Source of the DNA: Bradyrhizobium sp. B124
GTDB lineage: Bacteria; Pseudomonadota; Alphaproteobacteria; Rhizobiales; Xanthobacteraceae
Assembly (NCBI RefSeq): GCF_038967635.1
Contig: NZ_CP152413.1
Location: 8,188,001 to 8,252,000, forward strand
Direction: 5' to 3'
DNA: 64,000 bases
Shown: in pieces, positions 34,475-43,074 of the stretch
Layout: each line of letters opens with the position of its first letter
Position numbering within the stretch: the first letter of the stretch is position 1
The notes under the pieces: model-generated
What the model was told of the DNA's origin: nothing
Seen by the model: the letters and a program-made list of their open reading frames with translations, nothing else
Databases searched by the model: none
Program-made: the position numbers and the translations under genes

Positions 34475-36720
34475 AACCTCTTGCTTCCCGCCAGCCCTTC
34501 GTCGCGCACGATCGTCTCAAGGCCGTCGGCGAGCAGACGTCCCAGCCATTGGTGTCCATGGACAGAGAAATGCGCATCGTCCGCATATTGGAGCGGTTCA
34601 TGTCCTGCAACCGAGCCGTCAGGGGCGGGTGCCTGAATGCAGCTGATTCCAGCTTCCTTGCAGAGCGCTGAAAAATTCTGCAACTCCTGCTCAATGCCCA
34701 TGGGAACGGTTCGCTGATCCGGCAGGGTTATCTTGTTGGCGCATGTCGTGGATTTGCGACAGTTTGCCTGGTCAAGAGCTGTTAACATCGCAATATGGGT
34801 CCGCGGGAAATCACTTTTCAATTTCTTGATGATTGCCAGCAGCAGATCGAATGATGCCTTTGCCTCCGGAATAAAGTCTTCGCGTGGAATCGAGAAGGCT
34901 TGGTACATAGGTAGACCCGGGAGCAGCGGGCTTGGATCAGGCGCGACCGCATCGAGCGCCCAGACCGCATCCCAATTCCGGAATGCAAGTTGGCCTCCCT
35001 TGTCCAAATAAAAATTGTCGAGCGGGCTATGTTCGTAATTGTAGCCGAGACTTTTCTTTATGAGAGCGGCGTTCAACTGTAACGCGTAGGCGGCATTGTG
35101 CTCGAACACGATGATGTCGGGATCGAATCTCATGCCGTAGTCGCGTATGGCTCTGTAGTTTGCGCCAAGATTTCCGTTGTCTCGCCCTGCGGAGATTACT
35201 TCGACACAGCGCCCGATCTTGATGCCTAGCTCTGACTCGGCAACGAGATTGAATTTTTCACCAGGTTTGACCTGCAGTGAAACGAGACCGCTTCCGCCAA
35301 CAACAAAGATACGCAAACAGCGATCTCTGTTTTCAAATACTCGGTCTCGATCCAGTTGCCCGAAATTGTTGGCGAAACTGATCCCGGCAAATTCCTGAAC
35401 AGAACCTCCGCCAGGCCAGCTCGTAACGCGATGCGGCGCGTATCGATAATAGCTGGGGACGCCTTCGACCGTAGCAAAGCCCCCCTCGAGCTTGACCGCC
35501 TTCGGATTGGGAGGCAAGTGCGCTGGATTGGGGAATTCTGGTCCCACGGGGATCGTGACATGGATTTGGCCTACCGGCAAAAGCCAACGCCCGGAGCTCG
35601 CATAATACTCAACTCCTTTTAAACGAAATCGGAGCGAGACGGGCTGGTTTGGTGGCAAGTCCGTAACTCCAAAGCCATTGTCGAGCGAAAGCTCAACATG
35701 GCGTCGGCGGCCATCCTCAAACACCAGCTCCAGTGACGATCCAGGTTCAGGTGCCGCCCAGGTTATCCGGCCATAAATACTTGCCGCTTCGGATGGATCA
35801 AAGATTGTTCCACTCTTCGTGAACGTTATGGCGCGAACCGCAAAAGCGGTATTCGTCATTCCCTCAATAGTCAGGATCCAACGACGAATGTGATGATCCT
35901 GCCCGCTACTCAATAGTGCATCGTGAAGTTCGCGCGGAACCGATCCAACCAGACGATGGTGTGCGGTCTCAGTCAGCGATAGGTGTGTTCCATTCGCGAT
36001 ACTCGCATCGACACCTTCCGGCTCATTGCCGCCTGCGGGCGCGGCTTGCGAAAGCCCGTCATCCCCCAATCGAGATTGCCACACAAAGACACGATTATCG
36101 TCGAGTGCCACTGCAATCGAGATCTGTCCTGCGTCGAGCGTATCGTTCGACAGTTCGACATTGATTTGATCAACATCTGCCGGCTCCGAACGATCGGGAG
36201 ACCAGATCAGGCGCGCAACTTGCTGCTCGGAGGTCAGGATTGCAGCATCAACACGAATCGGACCAATACGGCGTTGGGTAAAGACACCACCATACACTTC
36301 TACCAGGCCGGCCTTTTGATACAGATCGACGGGATCTAGGAAAGCCAACCTTTCGTTGGCACCACTTTGCGACTTCGCTGCACTTTGGGAGTTCGCTACG
36401 GAAAGCTTTTCGCTTGCAGCCAAACGCTCGAAGCGAAATTGTAGCGCTGCCAGATCATGTGCGAGACTATCGGCCTTTTCCGATTGTGCTTTAGCTGGAG
36501 CGAGTTGTGTTCTAATTGCAGCGAGTTCCTTGGAAATTCCTTCGATCCTGGCGGCCTGCTCATTTTGCACATCGTGGATGCCCGTAATCACACTCTTGAT
36601 GCGCAACCATTGATGCTTTGCAATGGGGAACCCAACGGCGCCAACAAGGGCCACAGCCACCACTAGGGTGACGATCCCGATCGTGATTGAACGCTTCATC
36701 TTCCCCAACCCTGGAGGCAC
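34471..36720 (-). CDS. Membrane-anchored SGNH-hydrolase-like protein, cassette copy 1
   Basis: A 749-residue protein: transmembrane segment 11-33, a coiled coil at about 45-100 (VQNEQAARIEGISKELAAI), a beta-rich region including a carboxypeptidase-regulatory-like domain (ASIYGRITWAAPEP), and a C-terminal SGNH-like domain. In the latter, FVVGGSGLVS (candidate Ser near 478), DNGNLGANY and DDAHFSVHGHQW at 714-725 fit SGNH blocks I, III and V, but block I is GGS rather than GDS. Active domain periplasmic. Homologous along its length to 47198-49375. It may add or remove acyl groups on an exported glycan. It is divergent from the small exported gene at 36864. Confidence 0.78.
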   Translation of the reverse strand: MPPGLGKMKRSITIGIVTLVVAVALVGAVGFPIAKHQWLRIKSVITGIHDVQNEQAARIEGISKELAAIRTQLAPAKAQSEKADSLAHDLAALQFRFERLAASEKLSVANSQSAAKSQSGANERLAFLDPVDLYQKAGLVEVYGGVFTQRRIGPIRVDAAILTSEQQVARLIWSPDRSEPADVDQINVELSNDTLDAGQISIAVALDDNRVFVWQSRLGDDGLSQAAPAGGNEPEGVDASIANGTHLSLTETAHHRLVGSVPRELHDALLSSGQDHHIRRWILTIEGMTNTAFAVRAITFTKSGTIFDPSEAASIYGRITWAAPEPGSSLELVFEDGRRRHVELSLDNGFGVTDLPPNQPVSLRFRLKGVEYYASSGRWLLPVGQIHVTIPVGPEFPNPAHLPPNPKAVKLEGGFATVEGVPSYYRYAPHRVTSWPGGGSVQEFAGISFANNFGQLDRDRVFENRDRCLRIFVVGGSGLVSLQVKPGEKFNLVAESELGIKIGRCVEVISAGRDNGNLGANYRAIRDYGMRFDPDIIVFEHNAAYALQLNAALIKKSLGYNYEHSPLDNFYLDKGGQLAFRNWDAVWALDAVAPDPSPLLPGLPMYQAFSIPREDFIPEAKASFDLLLAIIKKLKSDFPRTHIAMLTALDQANCRKSTTCANKITLPDQRTVPMGIEQELQNFSALCKEAGISCIQAPAPDGSVAGHEPLQYADDAHFSVHGHQWLGRLLADGLETIVRDEGLAGSKRF

Positions 36721-36863
36721 ACCAAGCTAACCGGAAGCGAATGCCATCGGTCGGCCTTATTAAATGTCTTTTATGTGTCTAAGCCGACGCTACGAACGTG
36801 ACAAGGGACTTGACACACCCCAGGCCATCAGAGAGATCTGGCCGCAACCAAAGAGCGATTGAA

Positions 36864-37328
36864 ATGAACTGCTACTTTAAAAAGGCTTTGGCCGTGGCCA
36901 CGCTGGCCTTGTTCGCGCCAGATGGGCACGGTGCGGGTTCGTTGAGATGGATCGTTGCCAGTGCAACTGCTGCGGAGGCGCAAGGGGCCACTTCCGGGCT
37001 TACGCTAGATGAAAAAGATCAAGCCGCCGCGGTTCGTGACGATAAACTCATAATTCTGCTAAATTTTCAAAACGTGCGCGAGGGACTTGAGCGTAGTCCC
37101 GATAGTACCGCGGTCGTCGTCGCGACTTCAGCCCAATATGCAAAAGCTTACCTAGCCAAGCCCGAATACAAACAAATCAAGCAGACGACGGTTTATCCTG
37201 TTTTCATACAGAGCATGGACGAGTACAGAAACGCAAATTTTGCCGGAATGAAACGGCTCGGCACAATTACGTTTGAACGAACCGACTCTGGCGTATTGAT
37301 CAGCGACAATAAATTGATGCTTCATTAG
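36864..37328 (+). CDS. Small exported protein, cassette copy 1 (DEYxxANFxGMKR family)
   Basis: A 154-residue protein with an N-terminal export signal (ALAVATLALFAPDGHGAG) and a C-terminal block MDEYRNANFAGMKRLGTITFE shared with the 49424-49969 protein (in which it is MDEYNRANFSGMKRFGTITFE, differing at a few positions). No known domain. I start at ATG 36864; 36798 is open too but would add a non-signal-like leader. It is the only plus-strand gene of the locus, and its partners run the other way. Confidence 0.7.
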   Translation: MNCYFKKALAVATLALFAPDGHGAGSLRWIVASATAAEAQGATSGLTLDEKDQAAAVRDDKLIILLNFQNVREGLERSPDSTAVVVATSAQYAKAYLAKPEYKQIKQTTVYPVFIQSMDEYRNANFAGMKRLGTITFERTDSGVLISDNKLMLH

Positions 37329-37356
37329 GTCGGGCCGATCTTGTTCTTTAGTATCA

Positions 37357-39252
37357 TCAATCGACGGTGCCCGCACGCTTGATAGCCATCGGCACATCTT
37401 TGGGTTGGTAGTTGATGAGTTCAAGCGACCACACGGAGCTGCCATCCGGCTTCGTCTCCACCTGGGCAAAGCCAAGTTTTCGGTAGTGGTCCGCCACCAT
37501 ATCGTTTCGGCCACTCGGGCGGTAGATACCGATAAGCTCTTTGCCGCCCGATTGCTGGACCCGCGCGACAAGTTCGTTCAGGACGGCCTGTTCGACCCCG
37601 CGCCCCAACACCCTGCAGCTCATCAGCCATGTGTCCACCGTCCAGCCAACGCCATCCGCTCGTGCAATAATGACGCTAATCATGCCGTTGTCGCCGTAAG
37701 AATCGGCCAAGCGTACTTGATAGGTCAGTACGTCTGAATTGCCGCCCAGTTGCTCGATATCGGCCTCTGTATAGCGCCGCGTCGTGAGATTAAATTGATT
37801 GGATTTGTTGATGAGCTGCGTGATCCGGCTACGACCGGCGTTGTCGAAGGGGCCGATCGTCATCACCATGTTCAGCGACTTCAAATATGAATTCAGGTCA
37901 CGGGCCTGGCTCTGCAACGATGCCCGTTGCGCATTGGCCTGGTATTGCGCCGCGCGCTGACGATCTTCGTCCAAAAACGCTACGGCTTCAAAATAACCTG
38001 CGCCCATCACGTAGTGCGGATACAGCGCTGGATCTTCGCCCAACTCAGGTACCGCAACCTGGGGAAGGGCTTGTCGAACCTGGCCGCGTTCCACCGGGTT
38101 GTCGTCGACAAAGACCAGAGCATCGAGGCCTATATTCAGCGCTTTTGCTACCGCTTCAAGATTACTCGCCTTGTCGGTCCAGTTGGCCTGAAAGACGGAA
38201 ATATGTTCCTCCCGCAACAGCATTTCTGGATGTTCGGCAAAGGCGGAGCGAGCGACGCGCTCGTCGTTTTTGGAGCTGATCGCGAGCATAATTCCACGGT
38301 CGCGAAGGTCGAGCGCCATTTGCTGAACGGCAAGAAACGCCTCGCCCTCGGCCGAACCTTGTCCAAGCACGATACCGTCCAGGCCGTCATCGCCGATCAC
38401 ACCTCCCCACAGGGTGTTGTCGAGATCGAGCACAAGACATTTGCGCGACTTGCCCACGAGCGCACCGATGATCCGTGCGCAATAGTCCGCATAGATCGGT
38501 ACATATTGCTGCGCGAATGGAAGCTTCGCAATATGCCATTGAGCGGCATTGAACCAATTCTGAACGCCGAGATTCTGCGCAAGGCCACAGACGTCAAATA
38601 TCACGTCGGGACTTTGACGAAGCGTCTCACCAACATCCTGATTGAAGCGCTGGATCCGTCCGCGTTGGGTTAGCTCAAGTTTCGCGTCCAAGCTTCCGAA
38701 CAGTTGTTCCGGCGGGCAGGCGACGGTCTGGAAAATGAGCGTTCCCTTGTACCGTTGCCTGAAAGCATCGCGCAGCGTGTTGAAATAAGCTACGGCATTT
38801 TCGACGCTGCCTGTTATTCCAAACTGCAGGTCTTCGTAAGCCCGATGATCCAGCGCCAACAGAATCGCATTTGGCTCCGACTTAATGACCTTGGAGTCGG
38901 ATTCCGTCGCAGCCTGCATCACCTGGTTGAACTCTGCTTCGACGATGCGAAGGTCCACGCCATATCGCAATGCGCTTGCGCATAGCGACGGTGCGATCAG
39001 TTTAGTCGTGGCATTGCTGACCAGGCCCAGCTTGAATGGCTGCAAGCCGGCAATCTGCCCGCCCTGCTTTTCGCGTACCTCACCCAGCGTCCGTGCCAAA
39101 ACGTTCAACTGGCTCTCATTGAGCGAGTGCTGCGACAACGCCCGCAACGCGTGGGCCCCATTTGCCGGGGCGCCATCGATCTCACGGCACAATCGCCTGA
39201 AGCTCTCAGGCGCGGGCGGGAGCCAGGGCAGTAACGATAGGTCGAAATTCAT
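37357..39252 (-). CDS. FkbH-type HAD-IIIC family protein
   Basis: A 631-residue FkbH protein. N-terminal ~250 residues belong to the FkbH fold; the HAD-IIIC domain begins at KCLVLDLDNTLWGGVIGDD (D276 and D278 nucleophile block), with ISSKNDE and LDALVFVDDNPVERGQVR as later motifs; the C-terminus resembles a GNAT acetyltransferase (DTWLMSCRVLGRGVEQAVL). Known relatives load a glyceryl group, from 1,3-bisphosphoglycerate, onto an acyl carrier protein. With an ACP three genes away, it probably makes the first acyl unit of the pathway here. Last gene of the operon, seven bases after the SDR. Confidence 0.9.
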   Translation of the reverse strand: MNFDLSLLPWLPPAPESFRRLCREIDGAPANGAHALRALSQHSLNESQLNVLARTLGEVREKQGGQIAGLQPFKLGLVSNATTKLIAPSLCASALRYGVDLRIVEAEFNQVMQAATESDSKVIKSEPNAILLALDHRAYEDLQFGITGSVENAVAYFNTLRDAFRQRYKGTLIFQTVACPPEQLFGSLDAKLELTQRGRIQRFNQDVGETLRQSPDVIFDVCGLAQNLGVQNWFNAAQWHIAKLPFAQQYVPIYADYCARIIGALVGKSRKCLVLDLDNTLWGGVIGDDGLDGIVLGQGSAEGEAFLAVQQMALDLRDRGIMLAISSKNDERVARSAFAEHPEMLLREEHISVFQANWTDKASNLEAVAKALNIGLDALVFVDDNPVERGQVRQALPQVAVPELGEDPALYPHYVMGAGYFEAVAFLDEDRQRAAQYQANAQRASLQSQARDLNSYLKSLNMVMTIGPFDNAGRSRITQLINKSNQFNLTTRRYTEADIEQLGGNSDVLTYQVRLADSYGDNGMISVIIARADGVGWTVDTWLMSCRVLGRGVEQAVLNELVARVQQSGGKELIGIYRPSGRNDMVADHYRKLGFAQVETKPDGSSVWSLELINYQPKDVPMAIKRAGTVD

Positions 39253-39259
39253 GGCAGGC

Positions 39260-39958
39260 TCACTTGATTGCGCTCAGCGCGAGACGATCAACGATTTCAA
39301 CGGCGACATCCTCGGGCTTCGTAAATGCACCTTGCAGGCGCAGTTGGTCGAGAAAACGCTTGTCGAAGACTTTCAGCATATCGGTCTCGGTAAATCCTGG
39401 CATAACCGAGGACACGCGGAGCCAGGGAAATTCTGAATTGAGCTGCGCTATAACACCGAGAAGGCCGAATTTCGAGATGTTGTAGGCACCCATGCTGCTC
39501 ATTACCTTCGGAAGAGCGGATGCGGCCTCCGGGACCCCGATTGCCCCGGTCAACACCGCGGCGACGGATCCGGCCTTTCGGGGCCTGAAAAACTGCCGGA
39601 CCAGCTCGGCCAACAGGTATTGCGGGCCGACTACATTTGCCGTCCAGAACAGGGAATGATCGGCAGCAGAAATCTTGCCGAACGGAGCAACCACGGGGGG
39701 CGGAGAAGCTGCGAGAACCGCGCCGACAACGGGGCGGCCGTCCTTGGCCAGCAGCGCGATGCCATGATCGATCGATGACGGGTCGGCCATGTCAAAGGCA
39801 ATTGACAGTCCCCCGCACGCTTCCGCGATCGCGCGCGCCTCGTCGCTTTTATGCCGACGATGTCCAACGACCGGCACCAGTCCCTGGCTGCCGAGTTGTC
39901 GTGCGACACATCGACCAATCCCGCCTGTAGCGCCCGTGATGACAACAAGACCGCTCAC
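39260..39958 (-). CDS. Short-chain dehydrogenase/reductase
   Basis: A 232-residue SDR. NAD(P)-binding TGATGGIG at 8-15 and the catalytic Y159-x-x-x-K163 (GAYNISKFG). Shorter and more divergent than FabG, without the NNAG block; LAASPP takes its place. It probably reduces a ketone or alcohol on the ACP-bound unit. It lies between the MaoC and FkbH genes, so it acts in the same acyl pathway. Confidence 0.86.
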   Translation of the reverse strand: MSGLVVITGATGGIGRCVARQLGSQGLVPVVGHRRHKSDEARAIAEACGGLSIAFDMADPSSIDHGIALLAKDGRPVVGAVLAASPPPVVAPFGKISAADHSLFWTANVVGPQYLLAELVRQFFRPRKAGSVAAVLTGAIGVPEAASALPKVMSSMGAYNISKFGLLGVIAQLNSEFPWLRVSSVMPGFTETDMLKVFDKRFLDQLRLQGAFTKPEDVAVEIVDRLALSAIK

Positions 39959-40035
39959 ACTTCCTCCGGAGGTGGTTCAGGGCGGCTCTAATCGACGTGG
40001 AACGTGCAGCGAGCGGCCCGGTGCATGCAAGTCAA

Positions 40036-40467
40036 CTATGAGAGATGCAGCGTTGCCAAAGCACTGGCCGTCGCGATGGTGCGCTCACCGGACGCTACCT
40101 TTATTTTGAGCGACAGGCTACGTGCGGCTTCTGAATAGTGCGTGACCTCAGCAAAAATGTGCGCGGCCTCTCCGACATATAGCGGTTCGCGAAAGTCGAT
40201 CTTCAGCGAACTCCAGATGCCCGCGCTTCCTGGCAGTCGCATACCGATAATCCTGGAAATCTGGGCGACAATCATGGCGCCATACACGACAGACCCCTTA
40301 AGGCCGCGGCCACGCGCAAATTCCGGATCAAGATGCAGGGGATTGAAGTCACCTGAAATGCTCGCAAACGCCTGTTGCTCCGTTTCGCCGACAACGAAAT
40401 CAAATTCGGCCGTCGCGGAGCTAAGCTCGGCTATGTCAACGAGACTGATCGGTGAATCCGTCTTCAA
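40036..40467 (-). CDS. MaoC-like hydratase/dehydratase
   Basis: A 143-residue hotdog-fold protein with the MaoC signature FASISGDFNPLHLDP (D40, N42 and H45 being the catalytic/structural trio). Expected to dehydrate or hydrate a 3-hydroxyacyl thioester on the neighbouring ACP. One base separates it from the ACP gene. Confidence 0.88.
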   Translation of the reverse strand: MKTDSPISLVDIAELSSATAEFDFVVGETEQQAFASISGDFNPLHLDPEFARGRGLKGSVVYGAMIVAQISRIIGMRLPGSAGIWSSLKIDFREPLYVGEAAHIFAEVTHYSEAARSLSLKIKVASGERTIATASALATLHLS

Positions 40468-40468
40468 C

Positions 40469-40714
40469 TTATCGGCCGTCCTTTTTAATGATGCTTTCGA
40501 CCACCTGGCCGACGTTTTCGAACGATGATACCTCGGCGGCCGTGAAGCGGACGTGAAATGCCTGCTCGAGCGCTACGACGAGACGAATGTGGGCCAGGCT
40601 GTCCCAGCCATCGACATCAGCCGCGACCGTCGTTGGCTTAATGACAATGCCGTCATCATCGAAGACGTCGGCGAAAACCGGCTTCATGCGTTCATAGATT
40701 TCCGCCTCTGTCAT
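40469..40714 (-). CDS. Acyl carrier protein
   Basis: An 81-residue acidic ACP with the phosphopantetheine site S39 in GWDSLAH. It carries the acyl unit made by the FkbH, KAS III-like, MaoC and SDR proteins, and is the probable donor for the MBOAT protein. No 4'-phosphopantetheinyl transferase is encoded nearby, so a housekeeping one must serve. Confidence 0.93.
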   Translation of the reverse strand: MTEAEIYERMKPVFADVFDDDGIVIKPTTVAADVDGWDSLAHIRLVVALEQAFHVRFTAAEVSSFENVGQVVESIIKKDGR

Positions 40715-40817
40715 CGAAACTCCAGCTCATTTTTCATGCCGCCCGGGCGAGACGGCTAAATACCAAAACCATTCGGGCATGTTATCAGGCGAGACGTCTT
40801 TCGCAAGTTTCGCGAGA

Positions 40818-41831
40818 TCACGCCGGTGTTCGAAACAGCAGGCCGCCCCATTGTGCGGCAAAAGCAGGAGAGGCGACCATCAACCATGCGCCGGCGGGCG
40901 GCTGCCGACGTTCGAGGTATTGTCGAATCGCAAAAATCGGATCTACGCCGCCGAAATGGGCAAATCGGAAGTCTGTTTGAAGACGCGTCAGCAGTTCGCG
41001 ATGTTCGCTAAAAAGAATGGGAACGCGGTTTTTCCCGGTCGAAGGCAAGAATATCGCCTCGATATCTTGCTGCGTCAAACCTTGCTGCGCAAGAAGCGCG
41101 TCCGTAACCGCAGCGAAATGCAGCTGTTCGCCGCGAACATAGTTGATCTGTGCCTCGGCATTCTCGAAATGAACCTTGATCAGGTGGTCGTCAGCACTTG
41201 GCTGGCCGCCGGGCGCGTCGCCGAAATCGATGCGCATCGCTCCCCAGTCTTCATTACTCGACGACTCGGAATAGCCGGCGACTTCAAGGCCGGGACCCTG
41301 GCTTGCCGTCAGGACAATCGCCGCCGCGGCGTCCCCCCAAAAAAACGCACCGTGATTCATATTTCTGGTGTGAGACGACGCGCGACAACTGGTAACGACC
41401 ATAATGTCGCCGCGGTCAGGATCTGCTGCGAGCAGTCGCACCGCCAGATCAATTCCTCGGAGAACGCCGACACAGCCCTGAGCCAGATTAAGGCATTCCG
41501 CTTTGCTCGATCCAAGCGCAGCCCGGACGGCAACGGCCGGAATTTCCAAACCGTAAGATGTAATCAGTGAGGGCGCCGAGATCACCATGCGGATATCGTC
41601 CGGTGCAATCTGGCATTGCCTCAGCGCATCACGGCCCGCGTGCACCATAAGCGCCGTCGAGTCCTCGGTAGAAATATGCGTAATTTGTTGCCCAAGGCGC
41701 GGAAGTCGCTTGGCCTCATCAGCCGTCAGAGGCAGCGTCGAGATCTCCACCGGCTCGCCCGGAAAGTGAAACCCAAACCCCCGGATCCGGATTCGCGGTC
41801 GATTGTCGGCCCGTACGTTCATGCTTGCCAT
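40818..41831 (-). CDS. KAS III-like protein lacking the usual His and Asn
   Basis: A 337-residue thiolase-fold protein, FabH-like. The active-site Cys is C120 in NLAQGCVGVL, in the right context, but the FabH His-containing block (HQANxRI) reads LPSTGKNRVP and the Asn block (NTSAAS) reads FGGVDPIFAI, so His and Asn are both missing. Either it is an acyl-transferring rather than a decarboxylative-condensing enzyme, as in the CerJ-type subfamily, or the pocket is rearranged. Its start overlaps the SGNH stop (TGATG). Next to the ACP, it probably passes an acyl group to or from that ACP. Confidence 0.82.
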   Translation of the reverse strand: MASMNVRADNRPRIRIRGFGFHFPGEPVEISTLPLTADEAKRLPRLGQQITHISTEDSTALMVHAGRDALRQCQIAPDDIRMVISAPSLITSYGLEIPAVAVRAALGSSKAECLNLAQGCVGVLRGIDLAVRLLAADPDRGDIMVVTSCRASSHTRNMNHGAFFWGDAAAAIVLTASQGPGLEVAGYSESSSNEDWGAMRIDFGDAPGGQPSADDHLIKVHFENAEAQINYVRGEQLHFAAVTDALLAQQGLTQQDIEAIFLPSTGKNRVPILFSEHRELLTRLQTDFRFAHFGGVDPIFAIRQYLERRQPPAGAWLMVASPAFAAQWGGLLFRTPA

Positions 41832-42961
41832 CAGGGCTCCCTCCGCAGTTGCGGGATGGATTGGCTTAGGCCGTTCTCAACGATATTTCTGGCGACGATT
41901 GCGTTCCCCGCATCATTTAGATGACCGTAGTCGAGATAGTACTGCTTGCCGATGTCGGGGAGGGGCGGCAGGAACATAATTCCGCGATTCTGGTAGGGCA
42001 GGAAAATCGCCGTAAGCGCGTCCTGCAACTTCTCATAATGCTGCGCATCCATCAGTTCGGCGAGTTGGCCTTTTTCTTCTGTCGCATAGAAAAATACAGC
42101 GCATTGCGCATTCGACGCCAGGCCATCAAGCGTTCGCTTCAATGCGGCGATCTGAGGGTTGTCATCTGTAAGGGTGACCGCGCCATATCTGTTCTTTGCC
42201 TTTATCGTCAGCAAGATATCATCGAGCGGATCAGCTTCCGCCGGTGGTCTTCCTAGTTGGCGATCCAGCCGATCGCGCAAACGCCTTATCACGCCGGAAG
42301 GCTCTCCGTCGAAAACGCGCCACTGAACAAAATCGCGCATCCGGTAAAGCCGCCAATGACTGAGCGCGAAGTCCTGCAGCGTGGTTTCCGTCCGCGACGT
42401 CCACGCCCGGCGTGTATCGTCGTCATGCAAATTAAAGGAGCTGTCGATAACCATGGTCGAGAGCCACGGCCGACTGTATCGATTGCTTTCCTGTGAAAAG
42501 TCGGTTGAAAAGGCGCGAAGACTAATATCCGCGACGATACAATCAGGTTTGAGCGGCGAGAGTAGCCGCACGACCTGTTCAATATCGGTCGGCAAGCCGC
42601 CATTCATGGCAAGGTTCATGATCGAAATTGGCTGTTGAGGAAACCTCTCGTGCAGGATCTGTCCGACGTGCGCGGGAATGGTGTGCTGCCGCCAGTTCGC
42701 GTCGCCGGCTTCCTCCATGCGGCGACCGTAGACCACGGAGTCGCCCACGAATGCGATGCGACGTCCCCTTAGTTCCCGGAAATAATCCAGCTTCGCGTAA
42801 AGCGTGGCGGGTGTCTGAATGTCGACGGCATCTGCCAGAAAAGTAGTCGTCTTGGTGGCGTACCCGATCGCCGCGTCAATCGCTACAAAGGCAATCAGTA
42901 CAGCGAGCAGCAGCCGTTGCAGACTTGGCGGAGAAGCTTTCTTCATTGGATCCGCCGGCAT
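41831..42961 (-). CDS. Membrane-anchored SGNH protein (DltD/AlgX-like role)
   Basis: A 376-residue protein with an N-terminal transmembrane helix at about 17-37 and a periplasmic SGNH domain: block I FVGDSVVYG with S75, and block V YLDYGHLNDAGN with D344 and H347. Its overlap by one base with the micropeptide upstream and with the KAS III-like gene downstream shows strict coupling. In the Dlt and alginate systems such a protein takes the acyl group from the MBOAT protein and puts it on the polymer. That role is inferred from the neighbours, not from similarity I could measure. Confidence 0.8.
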   Translation of the reverse strand: MPADPMKKASPPSLQRLLLAVLIAFVAIDAAIGYATKTTTFLADAVDIQTPATLYAKLDYFRELRGRRIAFVGDSVVYGRRMEEAGDANWRQHTIPAHVGQILHERFPQQPISIMNLAMNGGLPTDIEQVVRLLSPLKPDCIVADISLRAFSTDFSQESNRYSRPWLSTMVIDSSFNLHDDDTRRAWTSRTETTLQDFALSHWRLYRMRDFVQWRVFDGEPSGVIRRLRDRLDRQLGRPPAEADPLDDILLTIKAKNRYGAVTLTDDNPQIAALKRTLDGLASNAQCAVFFYATEEKGQLAELMDAQHYEKLQDALTAIFLPYQNRGIMFLPPLPDIGKQYYLDYGHLNDAGNAIVARNIVENGLSQSIPQLRREP

Positions 42962-43074
42962 CAGAAATTCTGGTAGGCAAAGATCGCCAGTTTCGAGTTC
43001 ATGAAATACAGGATGATGACGATCTTCACGACGATAACGGCGACTTGTAGGATCGTTGGTTGCAATGATCGCAT
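42961..43074 (-). CDS. DltX-like 37-residue membrane micropeptide
   Basis: A 37-codon gene not found among long frames. It begins MRSLQPTILQVAVIVVKIVI, is a single transmembrane helix (about 8-24), and ends KLAIFAYQNF-stop. The last six residues are F-A-Y-Q-N-F, the F-x-Y-x-x-F motif of DltX, whose Tyr is reported to carry the acyl group between the MBOAT (DltB) and DltD. ATG 43072-43074 overlaps the MBOAT stop (TAATG), and its stop overlaps the SGNH start (TGATG), each by one base. Position, size, helix and motif all agree with DltX. Confidence 0.8.
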   Translation of the reverse strand: MRSLQPTILQVAVIVVKIVIILYFMNSKLAIFAYQNF

